From Endozoicomonas sp. 8E (GTDB lineage Bacteria > Pseudomonadota > Gammaproteobacteria > Pseudomonadales > Endozoicomonadaceae): a stretch of DNA of 64,000 bases. The notes beneath the pieces are model-generated. The model was not told where the DNA came from and did no database searches. It saw only the letters and a program-made list of their open reading frames with translations. Below, in pieces: positions 7,077 to 19,570 of this stretch (position 1 is the stretch's first letter; each line of letters starts with the position of its first letter). The translations under genes and the position numbers were made by a program. The DNA lies in assembly GCF_032883915.1 (NCBI RefSeq), contig NZ_CP120717.1, forward strand, positions 3,665,697-3,729,696, read 5' to 3'.

Positions 7077-8885
7077 ATGATCAGCCACTCCATTTCTCAA
7101 TTATCAAAAACAACAAGGCTATCAATAATCACCCATCTTACCAGGGCTAATCAGCTAGTCGCAGGTTCTCTTGGTGTTATCATGGCTTGCCCCTGTATGA
7201 CATTGCTGGCAGCAAACCCTTTATTAACGCCGGTGGATGAAAGATTTTTTGTAGAAAAGGGAGCAAAAGAGTCTGACTTTCTATCCGACTTGATTAACCA
7301 CAATACTCTTACGGGGAGATTTCCCTTAGTCACCCCAAATGATACCAATCTTATCTTTGCCATGAACACCGGGAATGAGCCAGACGTCAATGAGAGTCAG
7401 GTTCAGGAACAACCGCAGGGAGCTGAAGCACCGCAGATGCAGCCTTTGATCAACCTTTCGCTGCCACCAATGTCCCGTGAACAAATTGCAGAAATTATCC
7501 GCAAATTAAATTCAGGCCTCTCAGAAGACACTCTAACCACTCTGTTGAACAACATTCCGGAAATGCCCCCGGGTAATAATCTGACCATTGCAAGCATGAT
7601 TGAGCAAGTCAAGGGTAGTCTTCAGATTGACCTTGATGAAAATCAGAATGCAATTATGAAAACTTTATCTTATATCTTGGGTACCCTGTCTCCTGTCGAT
7701 CTTAACAATTCACAACAACAAAAGAGCTTCGCGTATTTGCTGGTGGCTTACTATGCAGCCATAAATTCAAGTGGAGCTTCCTCTCAAAGAGCCCATGTTT
7801 TTTTTACTTCATTCCTGCTTCACGCTGCTGAAGTAGCTGGACTATCCAGACTCCACTGGCATAAAGAGGTACTGCTAGGTAAACGTAAACCAATAGAAGA
7901 TAAAAATCTTTTAAAAGAAAATGTTGCAAAATCATTTTCAGTCTTTTCTGGTCTTAAATCTTTTGAAATAGAACGCATTAAGCTTTTGCAACAATTGCAG
8001 AATCCCTTAGAGTCTGGACAACCCGATAATGCATCAGTCGATGGATTATTAAGAGACGCTGTCAAATTGCTAAACCGCGACATTGACAAGTGCGGAATAC
8101 CGAAATATGAACGACAGCGAAGATCAGCTGAGCATATGCTGGAGCTAATACGAGCATATGGTGGCGTAAGACCTGAATTAGTGGCTTGGGGCAATCAGTA
8201 CTTGAAGTTGATTGATGTCATAAGCCTGATGCTTGACCCTTTCGATCATATAAGGTTAATAGACCTAACTGCAGCTATTGATAACATAGAGGAATATTTC
8301 AGAGTATCAGGTAAAAAGACAACCTTTTATAACCATGAGCACATAACAAAGAATTTATTTAAAGAAATCAGGAAAGGAATAGTAGAAATAATGATTGACC
8401 TGGGGGATCTGGAACCTGAATCATTTCTAAAACTATTGGTACACATCAAAAATTATATATGCCAAGAATTACATGTAGCTTTTCCTGATAAAAATGATTA
8501 TCTCGCCATACTGGCAACCCTCACTATAGGATTTAAGGCTCTGGTGGTGCAATCAATTGATTTATGGCAACTGCTTCCAGATACAACTATTGGCTTTATA
8601 GACTCTGAACAAGCTAACGAAGCCACGTATGACGAGGAAGTAAAGTTACAGAAAAAAGAACTGATAAAACGTCTGAATGACGAGGTAGCAAAGTTAGAGA
8701 AAAGAGTCCTGACGAAACGCATGGATTCATTGAATGAATTTTCGAAATGGCTCGATTATTTAATTGGTTGGAGTACGGAGGTTTCTGAATTCGATTACCA
8801 GAGTGAATCTGAAAGTAGTTACACTGATAGTAGTGATTCCAGCAGTTATTCTGACTGGGATTATTTTGAGCTGGATTGGGATTGA
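7077..8885 (+). CDS. Orphan secreted protein, family copy B
   Basis: The 602-residue paralogue of the flanking genes starts at ATG 7077 behind AAGGAAG. It has the same N-terminal hydrophobic segment (LVAGSLGVIMACPCMTLLAA), and residues ~48-210 are almost unchanged from copies A and C. The middle contains YYAAINSSGASSQRAHVFF and LISLMLDPF-type blocks shared by all copies. Near residues 515-560 runs of Lys, Glu, Arg and Leu suggest a coiled coil. The last ~35 residues are a Ser/Asp/Tyr-rich acidic tail (SESESSYTDSSDSSSYSD). No enzyme motif is visible. The arrangement indicates recent tandem duplication. Confidence 0.78.
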   Translation: MISHSISQLSKTTRLSIITHLTRANQLVAGSLGVIMACPCMTLLAANPLLTPVDERFFVEKGAKESDFLSDLINHNTLTGRFPLVTPNDTNLIFAMNTGNEPDVNESQVQEQPQGAEAPQMQPLINLSLPPMSREQIAEIIRKLNSGLSEDTLTTLLNNIPEMPPGNNLTIASMIEQVKGSLQIDLDENQNAIMKTLSYILGTLSPVDLNNSQQQKSFAYLLVAYYAAINSSGASSQRAHVFFTSFLLHAAEVAGLSRLHWHKEVLLGKRKPIEDKNLLKENVAKSFSVFSGLKSFEIERIKLLQQLQNPLESGQPDNASVDGLLRDAVKLLNRDIDKCGIPKYERQRRSAEHMLELIRAYGGVRPELVAWGNQYLKLIDVISLMLDPFDHIRLIDLTAAIDNIEEYFRVSGKKTTFYNHEHITKNLFKEIRKGIVEIMIDLGDLEPESFLKLLVHIKNYICQELHVAFPDKNDYLAILATLTIGFKALVVQSIDLWQLLPDTTIGFIDSEQANEATYDEEVKLQKKELIKRLNDEVAKLEKRVLTKRMDSLNEFSKWLDYLIGWSTEVSEFDYQSESESSYTDSSDSSSYSDWDYFELDWD

Positions 8886-9197
8886 TACAGCAGAAGGTGT
8901 AAATTCCACGCAGCAACTGCTCCTGCGCTGCTCTGGCTCCTGCATTTATACTGTCGTTCGGTTGCGATAAATTGGTCTGAAAATTTCTCGCAATCCTCGC
9001 TATGAGGTCGCCTGGACGGGGTCGCCTAGACGGGGTCGCCCAGACGGGGTCGCCCAGACGGACGCTTAATTCCGACAGCCTCCCAGAGAAGGCAATGCGC
9101 CGGTGAGTGTCAGATCTGATATTCGTGACAAGAATTGAGCATTATTGTGATCCTTGGTCTACTTTCCGAGGGTGCTTCAAACCTTTAAGGAAGTAGA
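8886..9197. other. Intergenic region between family copies B and C
   Basis: No gene is seen. It shares its first half with the gap after copy A and its last ~65 bases with the leaders of all copies. Between them lies a short tandem array at 9007-9062. Confidence 0.55.
9007..9062. repeat. Four tandem copies of a 14-bp unit
   Basis: GTCGCC begins at 9007, 9021, 9035 and 9049; the unit is close to GTCGCCYRGACGGG. Copy-number change by slippage is likely. No function is evident. Confidence 0.8.
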
Positions 9198-10937
9198 ATG
9201 ATCAGCCACTCCATTTCTCAATTATCAAAAACAATAAGGCTATCAATATTCACCCATTGTACCAGGGCTAGTCAGCTAGTCGCCGGTTCCCTTGGTATTA
9301 TCATGGCTTGCCCCTGTATGGCATTGCTGGCAGCAAACCCTTTATTAACGCCGGTGGATGAAGGATTTTTTGAAGGAAAGGGAACAAAAGAGTCCGACTT
9401 TCTATCCGATTTGATTAACCATAATGCTCTTACAGGGAGGTTTCCCTTAGTCACCCCAAATGATACCAATCTTATCTTTGCTATGAACACCGGGAATGAA
9501 CAAGACGTCAATGAGATTGAGGTTCAGGAAGAACCACAGGGAGCTGAAGCAGCGCAGATGCAGCCTTTGATGAACCTTTCGCTGCCGCCAATGTCCCGTG
9601 AACAAATTGCAGAAATTATCCGCAAATTAAATTCAGGCCTCTCAGAAGACACTCTAACCACGCTGTTGAACAACATTCCGGAAATGCCCCCGGGTAATAA
9701 TCTGACCATTGCAAGCATGATTGAGCAAGTCAAGGCTAGTCTTCACGTTGACCTTGATCAAAATCAGAATGCAATCATGGAGGCTCTATCTTATATCCAG
9801 GGTACTCTGTCTCCTGTCGATCTTAACAATTCGCAACAACAAGAGAACCTCGCGTATTTGCTGTTGGCTTACTATGCAGCCATAAATTCAAGCGGAGCTT
9901 CCTCTCAAAGGACCCATGTTTTTTTTACTTCACTCCTGCTTCACGCTGCTGAAATAGCTGGAATATCCAGACTTCACTGGCATAAAGATGAGCTTTTAGG
10001 TAAAAGTAAACCGATAAAAGATAAAAATGTTTTAAAAGAAAATGTTGCAGAATCGTCTTCAATCTTTTCCGGTCTGAAATCTTTTGAAACAGAACGTATG
10101 AAACTTTTGCAGCAATTGGAGGCTCCCTTAGAGTCTGGGCAATCCAATGATGTATTAGTCGATTCATTATTAAGGGACGCTGCCAAACTACTCAACAAGA
10201 ACATTAATAGTCATAGAATAGCGATCTATAAGCGACAGCAAAGATCAGCTGATCATATGCTGGAGCTAATACAAGAGTATGGTAATGAAGAACCTGAATT
10301 AGTGGCCTGGGGTAATCAGTTCTTGAATCTGATTGATGTCATAAGTCTGATGCTTGACCCTTTCGATCATTCAAGGTGTTCATACGTAGAGACAGAAATT
10401 GATAATATAAAGAAATATTTCAGAGCATCAGGCAAAACGACAACCTTTTATAACTATGAGCGCAAAGAAAAGGAATTATTTAAAAGAATCGAGAATTGGA
10501 TAACTCTAACATACAATGCTTTGGGAAATCTGGAACCTAAATTATTTCGAAAACTATTGGTACACATCAAATATTATATAAACCAACAATTACACAAAGT
10601 TTTTCCTGATCAAAATGATTATTGCGTCATACTGGAAATCCTCATTGTTGGATTTAAGGATCTGGTGTTTCAATCATTTGAATTATGGGAACTGCTTCCT
10701 GACACAACTATTGGCCTGCTTCCTTCTGACACATCTATTGGCTCTAATGACGCTGAACAAGCTAATGAAGCCATGGACGAGGCAGCAAAGTTACAGAGAA
10801 AAGAACTGAGAAAACGTCTACGTGACAAGGCAGCAAAGTTACAGAAAAGAGATCTGATAAAACGTCTATATTATTTGATGGCATTCACGAAGTGGCTCGA
10901 TTATTTAAGGAAGATGCAAACAAGTCCTCAACCATGA
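9198..10937 (+). CDS. Orphan secreted protein, family copy C
   Basis: The 579-residue third full paralogue starts at ATG 9198 behind AAGGAAG. The N-terminal ~210 residues, including the predicted signal segment (LVAGSLGIIMACPCMALLAA), are nearly identical to copy B; the central third is recognisably related. The C-terminal part has an insertion that repeats DTTIGLLPSDTSIG and a Lys/Arg/Glu-rich helix (KLQRKELRKRLRDKAAKLQKR). Unlike copies A and B it lacks the acidic Ser/Asp tail and ends shortly after WLDYL. The function is unknown. The shared leader suggests regulation in common with the other copies. Confidence 0.78.
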   Translation: MISHSISQLSKTIRLSIFTHCTRASQLVAGSLGIIMACPCMALLAANPLLTPVDEGFFEGKGTKESDFLSDLINHNALTGRFPLVTPNDTNLIFAMNTGNEQDVNEIEVQEEPQGAEAAQMQPLMNLSLPPMSREQIAEIIRKLNSGLSEDTLTTLLNNIPEMPPGNNLTIASMIEQVKASLHVDLDQNQNAIMEALSYIQGTLSPVDLNNSQQQENLAYLLLAYYAAINSSGASSQRTHVFFTSLLLHAAEIAGISRLHWHKDELLGKSKPIKDKNVLKENVAESSSIFSGLKSFETERMKLLQQLEAPLESGQSNDVLVDSLLRDAAKLLNKNINSHRIAIYKRQQRSADHMLELIQEYGNEEPELVAWGNQFLNLIDVISLMLDPFDHSRCSYVETEIDNIKKYFRASGKTTTFYNYERKEKELFKRIENWITLTYNALGNLEPKLFRKLLVHIKYYINQQLHKVFPDQNDYCVILEILIVGFKDLVFQSFELWELLPDTTIGLLPSDTSIGSNDAEQANEAMDEAAKLQRKELRKRLRDKAAKLQKRDLIKRLYYLMAFTKWLDYLRKMQTSPQP

Positions 10938-10984
10938 GATACTATTTTTATTAAGTCGGGAGTCAACAGTCAGCAGCGTGCAGT

Positions 10985-11034
10985 CTTAAGAACAGATATC
11001 TGCTAAATGTTAACTCACCACTTCTGTTCTTAAG
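10985..11034. terminator. Hairpin downstream of family copy C
   Basis: CTTAAGAACAGA at 10985-10996 is perfectly inverted at 11023-11034, with a 26-base loop. It follows the last family gene by about 50 bp. There is no T tract, so a terminator role is uncertain. Confidence 0.35.
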
Positions 11035-11041
11035 TAATCAG

Positions 11042-11181
11042 CCATACGGAATCGAATATTTCTGGCTTATTGGGCAGGTGCTCTGCAAGGCGCAACGACG
11101 GGAACATAGCAAGCTATGTGACCAGAGTTGCAACGCAGTCAGAGTGCCTGAACAATGAGTCAGAAAATATGATTTCGTATG
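11042..11181. repeat. 140-bp imperfect palindrome between convergent genes
   Basis: The left arm from CCATACGGAATCGAATAT mirrors the right arm ending ATATGATTTCGTATGG, and the pairing continues irregularly to a centre at CATAGCAAGCTATG (11105-11118). It lies between the 3' ends of two converging genes, where it could form a cruciform or a strong hairpin stopping transcription from both sides. A similar but different palindrome is at 35076-35233. Confidence 0.7.
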
Positions 11182-11190
11182 GTTGAGTAC

Positions 11191-11640
11191 TTATTTATGG
11201 TTGTTATTTTTACCCACTCTTACCGCCAGAACGTCACAGCCCGCACCATGCAGAATGCTGGTTGATGTTGAGCCGAGGATCAGGGCCAGACCGTGCCTGC
11301 CGTGGCTTCCAACAACGATCAGGTCAACGTCTGATTCGTCAGCGATGCGATGTACTTCTCTTTCCGGGCGGCCATAAACGACATGCTGTTCGCCCTTGTC
11401 CAGATTAATACTCTCTGCCAAACGCGAAATACGCTCTCTGGCCTGCTGGGTGATTTCATCCTGAAGGGTTGTGAGATCCAGTGGGATATCACTGCCATAA
11501 GCCACACTCAGTGGTTCAACCACATGCACCAGAGTCAGTCTCGCCTGGTAGGTTTCTGCAAGAGACTTTGCTTTATCCAGAACATCGTCTGCCTCGTCAG
11601 ACAGATCAATAGCAACGAGTATATGGTTATATTGACTCAT
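11191..11640 (-). CDS. Universal stress protein, UspA family
   Basis: The 149-residue protein has the single-domain Usp fold: an N-terminal strand HILVAIDLSDEADDVLDKA, a central ARLTLVHVVEP, and the C-terminal nucleotide-binding motif VGSHGRHGLALILGSTSTSI (G-2x-G-9x-G-S/T). The motif indicates the ATP-binding subclass, as in UspA-like cytoplasmic stress proteins. A GAGAGA ribosome-binding site precedes the ATG at 11640. It is transcribed away from fadBA and appears monocistronic. Confidence 0.92.
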   Translation of the reverse strand: MSQYNHILVAIDLSDEADDVLDKAKSLAETYQARLTLVHVVEPLSVAYGSDIPLDLTTLQDEITQQARERISRLAESINLDKGEQHVVYGRPEREVHRIADESDVDLIVVGSHGRHGLALILGSTSTSILHGAGCDVLAVRVGKNNNHK

Positions 11641-12145
11641 AGACTGTCTCTCTCTTCCCGGTGTTTTTCAGAGAAATGCAGCTCAATCCAGTTTCGTAGC
11701 CATTTTTGTCATCTGAGCCGGTGAGCTGCATCTCCGGATCATGGCTGTGCACTCTATACAGCTACATAAAGTTGCGATATGAAGTTGTGATATAAAGTTT
11801 CGTTTTGCTGCAGGCATCATAGACCAAACGCCTACATTGTATGGCTGTAGCTGGAGTTGTCCAAGTAAATTTGCAACGGTGATTTGTTCTGAATCAGTAT
11901 TTTTGCGGATATATTGGTATTCATTTCCTTGACATTGATAAAGAATTCAAAGAAGGTAGGCTCAAAAATTCAAACGGTTGTATGAATTTCTGGCGAACAC
12001 TGTCTGAGATGCATTCACCAGGAGTCTTACTGAGAATAATCTGCCATTTTTGTTAAAGGCACTATTCTCAGTCAGACTTCTGGCGCCATTTGTTCAGACG
12101 TCAGTTATCAGGGCAACCTTTTTCAATCCGTCCGGAGAGAGATAA
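11641..12145. other. Divergent intergenic region between usp and fadB
   Basis: No gene is seen in these 505 bases. A 13-bp unit close to ATAAAGTTGCGAT is repeated three times at 11766-11804. A 24-bp inverted repeat at 11966-11989 has AAATTCA and TGAATTT arms around AACGGTTGTA. It is a plausible repressor site for fadB, perhaps for PsrA, but this is unproven. Confidence 0.4.
11966..11989. promoter_or_regulatory. Inverted repeat upstream of fadBA, candidate operator
   Basis: Perfect 7-bp arms (AAATTCA / TGAATTT) surround a 10-base centre containing CAAACGGTTG-like sequence. PsrA of Pseudomonas is reported to bind GAAAC-N4-GTTTC-like sites, so the match is partial. It is placed 157 bp before the fadB start. 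Confidence 0.25.
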
Positions 12146-15534
<3,389 letters not shown>

Positions 15535-15591
15535 GGCGTCGGCCTTTGCCAGGCAGGTACCTGTCTGGCTGACCCTGCCTGAAAGTACCCG

Positions 15592-15620
15592 CCCCGGAAT
15601 TCTATTCCGGGGTCTTCCTC
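15592..15620 (+). terminator. Rho-independent terminator of fadBA
   Basis: CCCCGGAAT at 15592-15600 pairs perfectly with ATTCCGGGG at 15604-15612 across a 3-base loop, followed by a T-rich TCTTCCTCTATT. It begins 57 bp after the fadA stop. Confidence 0.85.
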
Positions 15621-15691
15621 TATTATGTATTTTTATGCAGAAACTCCTCTTCGAAAATGAGTATCTTTTTCAATGTCTGCATAAACCGTTT

Positions 15692-15715
15692 TGTCGGTAA
15701 AACCCGACATTTTTT
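15692..15715 (+). terminator. Second hairpin with T tract after fadA
   Basis: TGTCGG at 15692 pairs with CCGACA at 15704-15709, followed by six T. It lies in the fadA-topA gap and may back up the first terminator. The rest of this 506-bp gap holds no visible gene. Confidence 0.5.
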
Positions 15716-15881
15716 CCCGTCAATGATCGTCATGAAATCTGCCAGGCTTCACAGTAATTAAATAATCTTTTGATATTCAAGGAAATTATTGCTTATAACT
15801 GGCTGGATTAATCATTGAGGCTGTGAAACGATAAATAAGAGGGTCGTTCGAGAAAAATTCAGGATCATTGCAGGGTTTTCC

Positions 15882-15910
15882 TTGACCGATGTTTTTCTTG
15901 ACCTTATATA
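15882..15910 (+). promoter_or_regulatory. Sigma-70-like promoter before topA
   Basis: TTGACC (15882-15887) and TATATA (15905-15910) are separated by 17 bp, about 130 bp before the topA start. Spacing and hexamers fit a housekeeping promoter. Confidence 0.55.
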
Positions 15911-16040
15911 TTGAAACAATTTTCAATTCCCGACCTTTCTTGTTTTGGTCGCAGACAGCACTGAGTGTTTTATGATCTTTTTTCCAGGCTGGTCAGCATA
16001 ACCGGAACAATGGAGCTGATTACAGGACGTGTAAGGTAGC

Positions 16041-18683
16041 ATGGGTAAATCTTTAGTTATCGTCGAATCGCCGGCCAAGGCGAAGACAATAAACAAATAT
16101 CTGGGCAAGGACTTTGTTGTTAAGTCCAGTGTTGGTCACATCCGTGATCTGCCCACCGCAGGTGGCTCCAAGAAGCCTGTGGACCCCAAAGCTCGGGCAA
16201 AGGCTGCTGCTGAGACACGTAAGCTATCTCCTGAGCAGAAAATCATCCACAAGAAGCGCAAAGCTAAAGAGCAACTGATTGAAAGAATGGGCATCAACCC
16301 TGAAAAAGGATGGCAGGCCCGTTACGAGATTCTGCCTGGCAAAGAGAAGGTGGTTGATGAGTTGCGTCGCCTGGCCGCATCGGCTGATACAATTTACCTC
16401 GCAACAGATTTGGACCGTGAAGGAGAGGCCATCGCATGGCATCTTCAGGAGGCCATTGGGGGGGAGCCTGGTCGTTATCGGCGGGTAGTCTTCAACGAAA
16501 TTACCAGAAATGCCATTCAGGAAGCTTTCAAAGAGCCCGGCTCTCTCAATATTGACCGGGTTAATGCCCAGCAGGCAAGGCGGTTCCTCGACCGAGTAGT
16601 AGGTTATATGGTTTCCCCCCTGCTCTGGGCAAAAATTGCCCGTGGCCTGTCAGCAGGGCGGGTACAGTCAGTAGCGGTCAAGTTGATTGTTGAGCGGGAG
16701 CGTGAAGTCAGAAGCTTTATCCCGGAAGAGTACTGGGAAGTGTATGCCGACCTGGCTACGGAAAATGGAGAAGTTATTCGTTTTCAGGTGGCCAAAGAAG
16801 CCGGGGATGCCTTCAGACCTGCCAGTGAGGCTGCCACCGGGGTTGTTCTTGAAAAGCTGAGGCAGGCTGATTACAAGCTGACCGTACGTGAAGACAAACC
16901 AACCCGAAGTCGTCCTTCTGCACCCTTTATTACCTCAACACTGCAGCAGGCGGCCAGTACCCGTCTGGGTTTCAGTGTCAAGAAGACCATGATGATGGCC
17001 CAACGCCTTTATGAAGCGGGTCACATTACTTACATGCGTACTGACTCGACCAATCTGAGCCAGGAAGCGGTGGAGCGTGCCCGGGAGTTTATTGATGGTA
17101 CGTTCGGCCCAAGGTATCTGCCTGAAAAGCCAAACCGGTATTCCAGTAAAGAAGGCGCTCAGGAGGCGCACGAAGCAATACGTCCTTCCTCAGTGACTGC
17201 TGAGCCAGGCTCTATTTCCGGTCTTGAGAAAGATGCAGAGCGACTCTATGAACTGATCTGGAGACAGTTTGTTGCCTGTCAGATGACGCCTGCGGAATAC
17301 CTCAGTACGTCCCTGACAGTTCGGGTGCACGATTGTGATCTCAAGGCGAGGGGCAGAACCCTCAAGTTTGATGGTTATACCCGGGTTATGGCGGCCATAG
17401 CCAAGAAGGGCGAAGACATCATTCTGCCGGCTCTGGAAAAAGGTGATCCGCTGGATCTGAAAAAACTGGACCCGAAACAGCTGTTTACAAAACCGCCAGC
17501 TCGCTTCAGTGAAGCGGCTCTGGTAAAGGAGCTGGAGAAGCGTGGAATAGGCAGGCCCTCGACTTACGCTTCCATTATTTCGACTATCCAGGATCGCGGT
17601 TATGTTTCCCTGAAAAATCGGCGTTTCTATGCCGAGAAAATGGGCGATATTGTCACAGACCGGCTGGTTGAGAATTTCCATGATCTTATGGATTACAACT
17701 TTACCGCCAAGATGGAGTCCAATCTGGATGTAGTGGCTGAAGGTGGTGAGAACTGGAAAAACCTGCTGGACAGTTTCTACAGTGATTTCAGCAGCAAGCT
17801 GGAGCAGGCTGAAGACGACAGCGCCGGTATGCGATCCAATGACCCTTCTCCTACCGATATCAAATGTCCTGATTGCGGCAGGGATATGATGATTCGCACG
17901 GCCAGTACGGGGGTATTCCTGGGCTGTTCCGGTTACTCGCTTCCACCCAAGGAACGCTGCAAATGTACCATTAATCTGGTGCCTGGCGAAGAAGTTGAAG
18001 ATGCTGACGATGAGAATGCAGAAGTTAACGCTTTGCGGGCCATGCATCGTTGTCCCAAGTGTTCTACGGCGATGGAAAGCTACCTGATTGATGAGCAGCG
18101 TAAGCTTCACGTCTGTGGTAATAACCCGGACTGCTCAGGCTATGAGGTGGAAAAAGGTCAGTTCAAACTCAAGGGTTATGACGGTCCCGTGCTAGAGTGT
18201 GACAAGTGCGGTTCTGAGATGCAGCTCAAATCCGGACGCTTTGGCAAATACTTTGGTTGCACCAACAGCGAGTGTAAAAACACCCGCAAGCTGTTGAAAA
18301 GCGGGGAGGCGGCTCCCCCAAAAATGGATCCGGTACCCATGCCTGAGCTCAAATGTCTGAAAGTGGATGATCATTATATTCTCAGAGATGGTGCCTCAGG
18401 CCTTTTTCTGGCGGCCAGTCAGTTCCCGAAGAACCGTGAGACCCGTGCTCCTCTGGTGAGTGAACTGATCCCGCATCAGGCGGCTATTGATCCAAAGTAT
18501 CATTATCTTCTGGATGCACCGAGACAGGATGCTGATGGTAATCCCGCAATCATTCGCTACAGTCGCAAAACCAGGACTCAGTATGTTATGAGTGAGTCTG
18601 AAGGTAAGGCGACAGGGTGGAGTGCTACCTTCCAGGAAGGCAGGTGGGAAGAAAAAGTCACCAAAAAGCGCAAAAAATCCTGA
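16041..18683 (+). CDS. topA: DNA topoisomerase I (TopA)
   Basis: The 880-residue type IA topoisomerase relaxes negative supercoils. The Toprim domain starts at [15 protein letters not shown] and includes [16 protein letters not shown] (metal-binding Asp and Glu). The active-site Tyr is Y331 in [25 protein letters not shown] follows in the core. The C-terminal third has at least three four-Cys zinc ribbons ([43 protein letters not shown]), then a basic tail KKRKKS. The length matches gammaproteobacterial enzymes. AAGG lies just before ATG 16041. Confidence 0.97.
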   Translation: MGKSLVIVESPAKAKTINKYLGKDFVVKSSVGHIRDLPTAGGSKKPVDPKARAKAAAETRKLSPEQKIIHKKRKAKEQLIERMGINPEKGWQARYEILPGKEKVVDELRRLAASADTIYLATDLDREGEAIAWHLQEAIGGEPGRYRRVVFNEITRNAIQEAFKEPGSLNIDRVNAQQARRFLDRVVGYMVSPLLWAKIARGLSAGRVQSVAVKLIVEREREVRSFIPEEYWEVYADLATENGEVIRFQVAKEAGDAFRPASEAATGVVLEKLRQADYKLTVREDKPTRSRPSAPFITSTLQQAASTRLGFSVKKTMMMAQRLYEAGHITYMRTDSTNLSQEAVERAREFIDGTFGPRYLPEKPNRYSSKEGAQEAHEAIRPSSVTAEPGSISGLEKDAERLYELIWRQFVACQMTPAEYLSTSLTVRVHDCDLKARGRTLKFDGYTRVMAAIAKKGEDIILPALEKGDPLDLKKLDPKQLFTKPPARFSEAALVKELEKRGIGRPSTYASIISTIQDRGYVSLKNRRFYAEKMGDIVTDRLVENFHDLMDYNFTAKMESNLDVVAEGGENWKNLLDSFYSDFSSKLEQAEDDSAGMRSNDPSPTDIKCPDCGRDMMIRTASTGVFLGCSGYSLPPKERCKCTINLVPGEEVEDADDENAEVNALRAMHRCPKCSTAMESYLIDEQRKLHVCGNNPDCSGYEVEKGQFKLKGYDGPVLECDKCGSEMQLKSGRFGKYFGCTNSECKNTRKLLKSGEAAPPKMDPVPMPELKCLKVDDHYILRDGASGLFLAASQFPKNRETRAPLVSELIPHQAAIDPKYHYLLDAPRQDADGNPAIIRYSRKTRTQYVMSESEGKATGWSATFQEGRWEEKVTKKRKKS

Positions 18684-18701
18684 TCTGGCCTCGTCACAAA
18701 C

Positions 18702-18740
18702 AAGACCTTCACCGAGATCCGTGGAGGTCTTTCTATTTTT
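18702..18740 (+). terminator. Terminator after topA
   Basis: AAGACCT at 18702-18708 pairs with AGGTCTT at 18725-18731; inner bases TCAC and GTGG also partly pair. T-rich TCTATTTTT follows. It starts 18 bp after the topA stop and runs into the leader of the next gene. Confidence 0.75.
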
Positions 18741-18750
18741 GAGAAAGATT

Positions 18751-19245
18751 ATGTCTGAGCAGTGGCGTTCCCATACCAACAAAAAGTTACACTATGCCCG
18801 TTTACAGCTGGATGCCTGGGAAAGGGCAGAAGCTTTTGAGCAGGAGGCTTTTCGAGAGGCATTTCTGATGCATGCCAGTCAAGCCTATTCCTCGATGCTG
18901 GCGGAGATACTGTCTCCCTACGGTAAGCAGCTGACCCGGTTGCTGTCTCTGGAAGATGCTTGCAGATTGATGGATAAGCAACCGGCAGAAGTGTCTGAAC
19001 TCGAGCAGTTAAAGCAACTGGAGTCATCGGACAGTTGGCTGGCAGCTTTACTTAAAGCTTATGACGATATTTCAAATATTAAAGATAATATACAATCATA
19101 TCCAAGCAGTAGCGATCTGATTATGATCGCTTCGGATACTAGTGAAGTCACCAAAGGTATTAAGACGCCAGAAAGTGCCAAGAGTATTCTTGCCTCCCTC
19201 AAGGAGTTGGTAGGGCACTTCAGAAATTTCAATCTTGAATGGTGA
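18751..19245 (+). CDS. Conserved hypothetical protein, DUF6586-like
   Basis: The 164-residue protein starts MSEQWRSHTNKKLHYARLQL. It is predicted mostly helical (AFEQEAFREAFLMHASQAYSSMLAEIL) with no signal peptide or membrane segment. A gene of this size and character follows topA in pseudomonads, where it is assigned to DUF6586 as I recall; no function is known. ATG 18751 is chosen because the upstream in-frame extension overlaps the topA end and its terminator. Its own terminator is not obvious. Confidence 0.75.
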   Translation: MSEQWRSHTNKKLHYARLQLDAWERAEAFEQEAFREAFLMHASQAYSSMLAEILSPYGKQLTRLLSLEDACRLMDKQPAEVSELEQLKQLESSDSWLAALLKAYDDISNIKDNIQSYPSSSDLIMIASDTSEVTKGIKTPESAKSILASLKELVGHFRNFNLEW

Positions 19246-19335
19246 TTGGATTTTTTACCCGCCTTGGCTGTCGGGTTAGCCATTAAAAAACACACCTTCA
19301 TTAAGTAGAATTATTATTAGACTGCCAGAGAACGT

Positions 19336-19570
19336 TTATAAAAACTCAACAAACGATGTTGTCATTGCAGATGATGTTGTCATTGCAGATGATGTTGTCA
19401 TTGGAGGTGGTGTTGTCATTGCAGAGGATGCACAAACTTCTATACCGCATTCATCAGCATTAACTTCAGCGTTGTATTCGTAGCTGGTAATATTATTATT
19501 ACAGTTTATTTCTACATTAATAGGTTGCCCTTTAATTATACATTCTGCTAATGGCTGAATCTTAAAAAAA
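19336..19570 (-). pseudogene. Out-of-frame C-terminal continuation of the secreted protein gene
   Basis: Downstream of the stop at 19548, the minus strand stays open in another frame to a stop at 19336-19338. It reads PLAECIIKGQPINVEINC, further Cys-containing sequence, and then PPPMTTSSAMTTSSAMTT. The two frames join at a run of seven T (coding strand; seven A at 19564-19570). One extra T would fuse them into a protein of about 289 residues. This is either a frameshift mutation, a phase-variable tract or a sequencing error. Confidence 0.6.
19357..19428. repeat. Four 18-bp tandem repeats encoding SSAMTT
   Basis: The unit TGTTGTCATTGCAGATGA begins at 19357 and 19375, with variants at 19393 and 19411. 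Read on the minus strand in the continuation frame, each unit adds six residues (SSAMTT or variants). The period is a multiple of three, as expected of a coding repeat. Confidence 0.85.

Noticed and set aside
9007-9062. Possible CRISPR array
   Set aside because: The units are contiguous 14-bp tandem copies without spacers, and no cas genes are present.
17190-18110. 306-residue open frame antisense to topA
   Set aside because: It lies wholly within a strongly conserved gene on the other strand and shows no domain pattern.
19246-19335. Second attC site closing the cassette
   Set aside because: GGTTAGCC near 19273 resembles one half-site only; no matching partner or inner arms were found.
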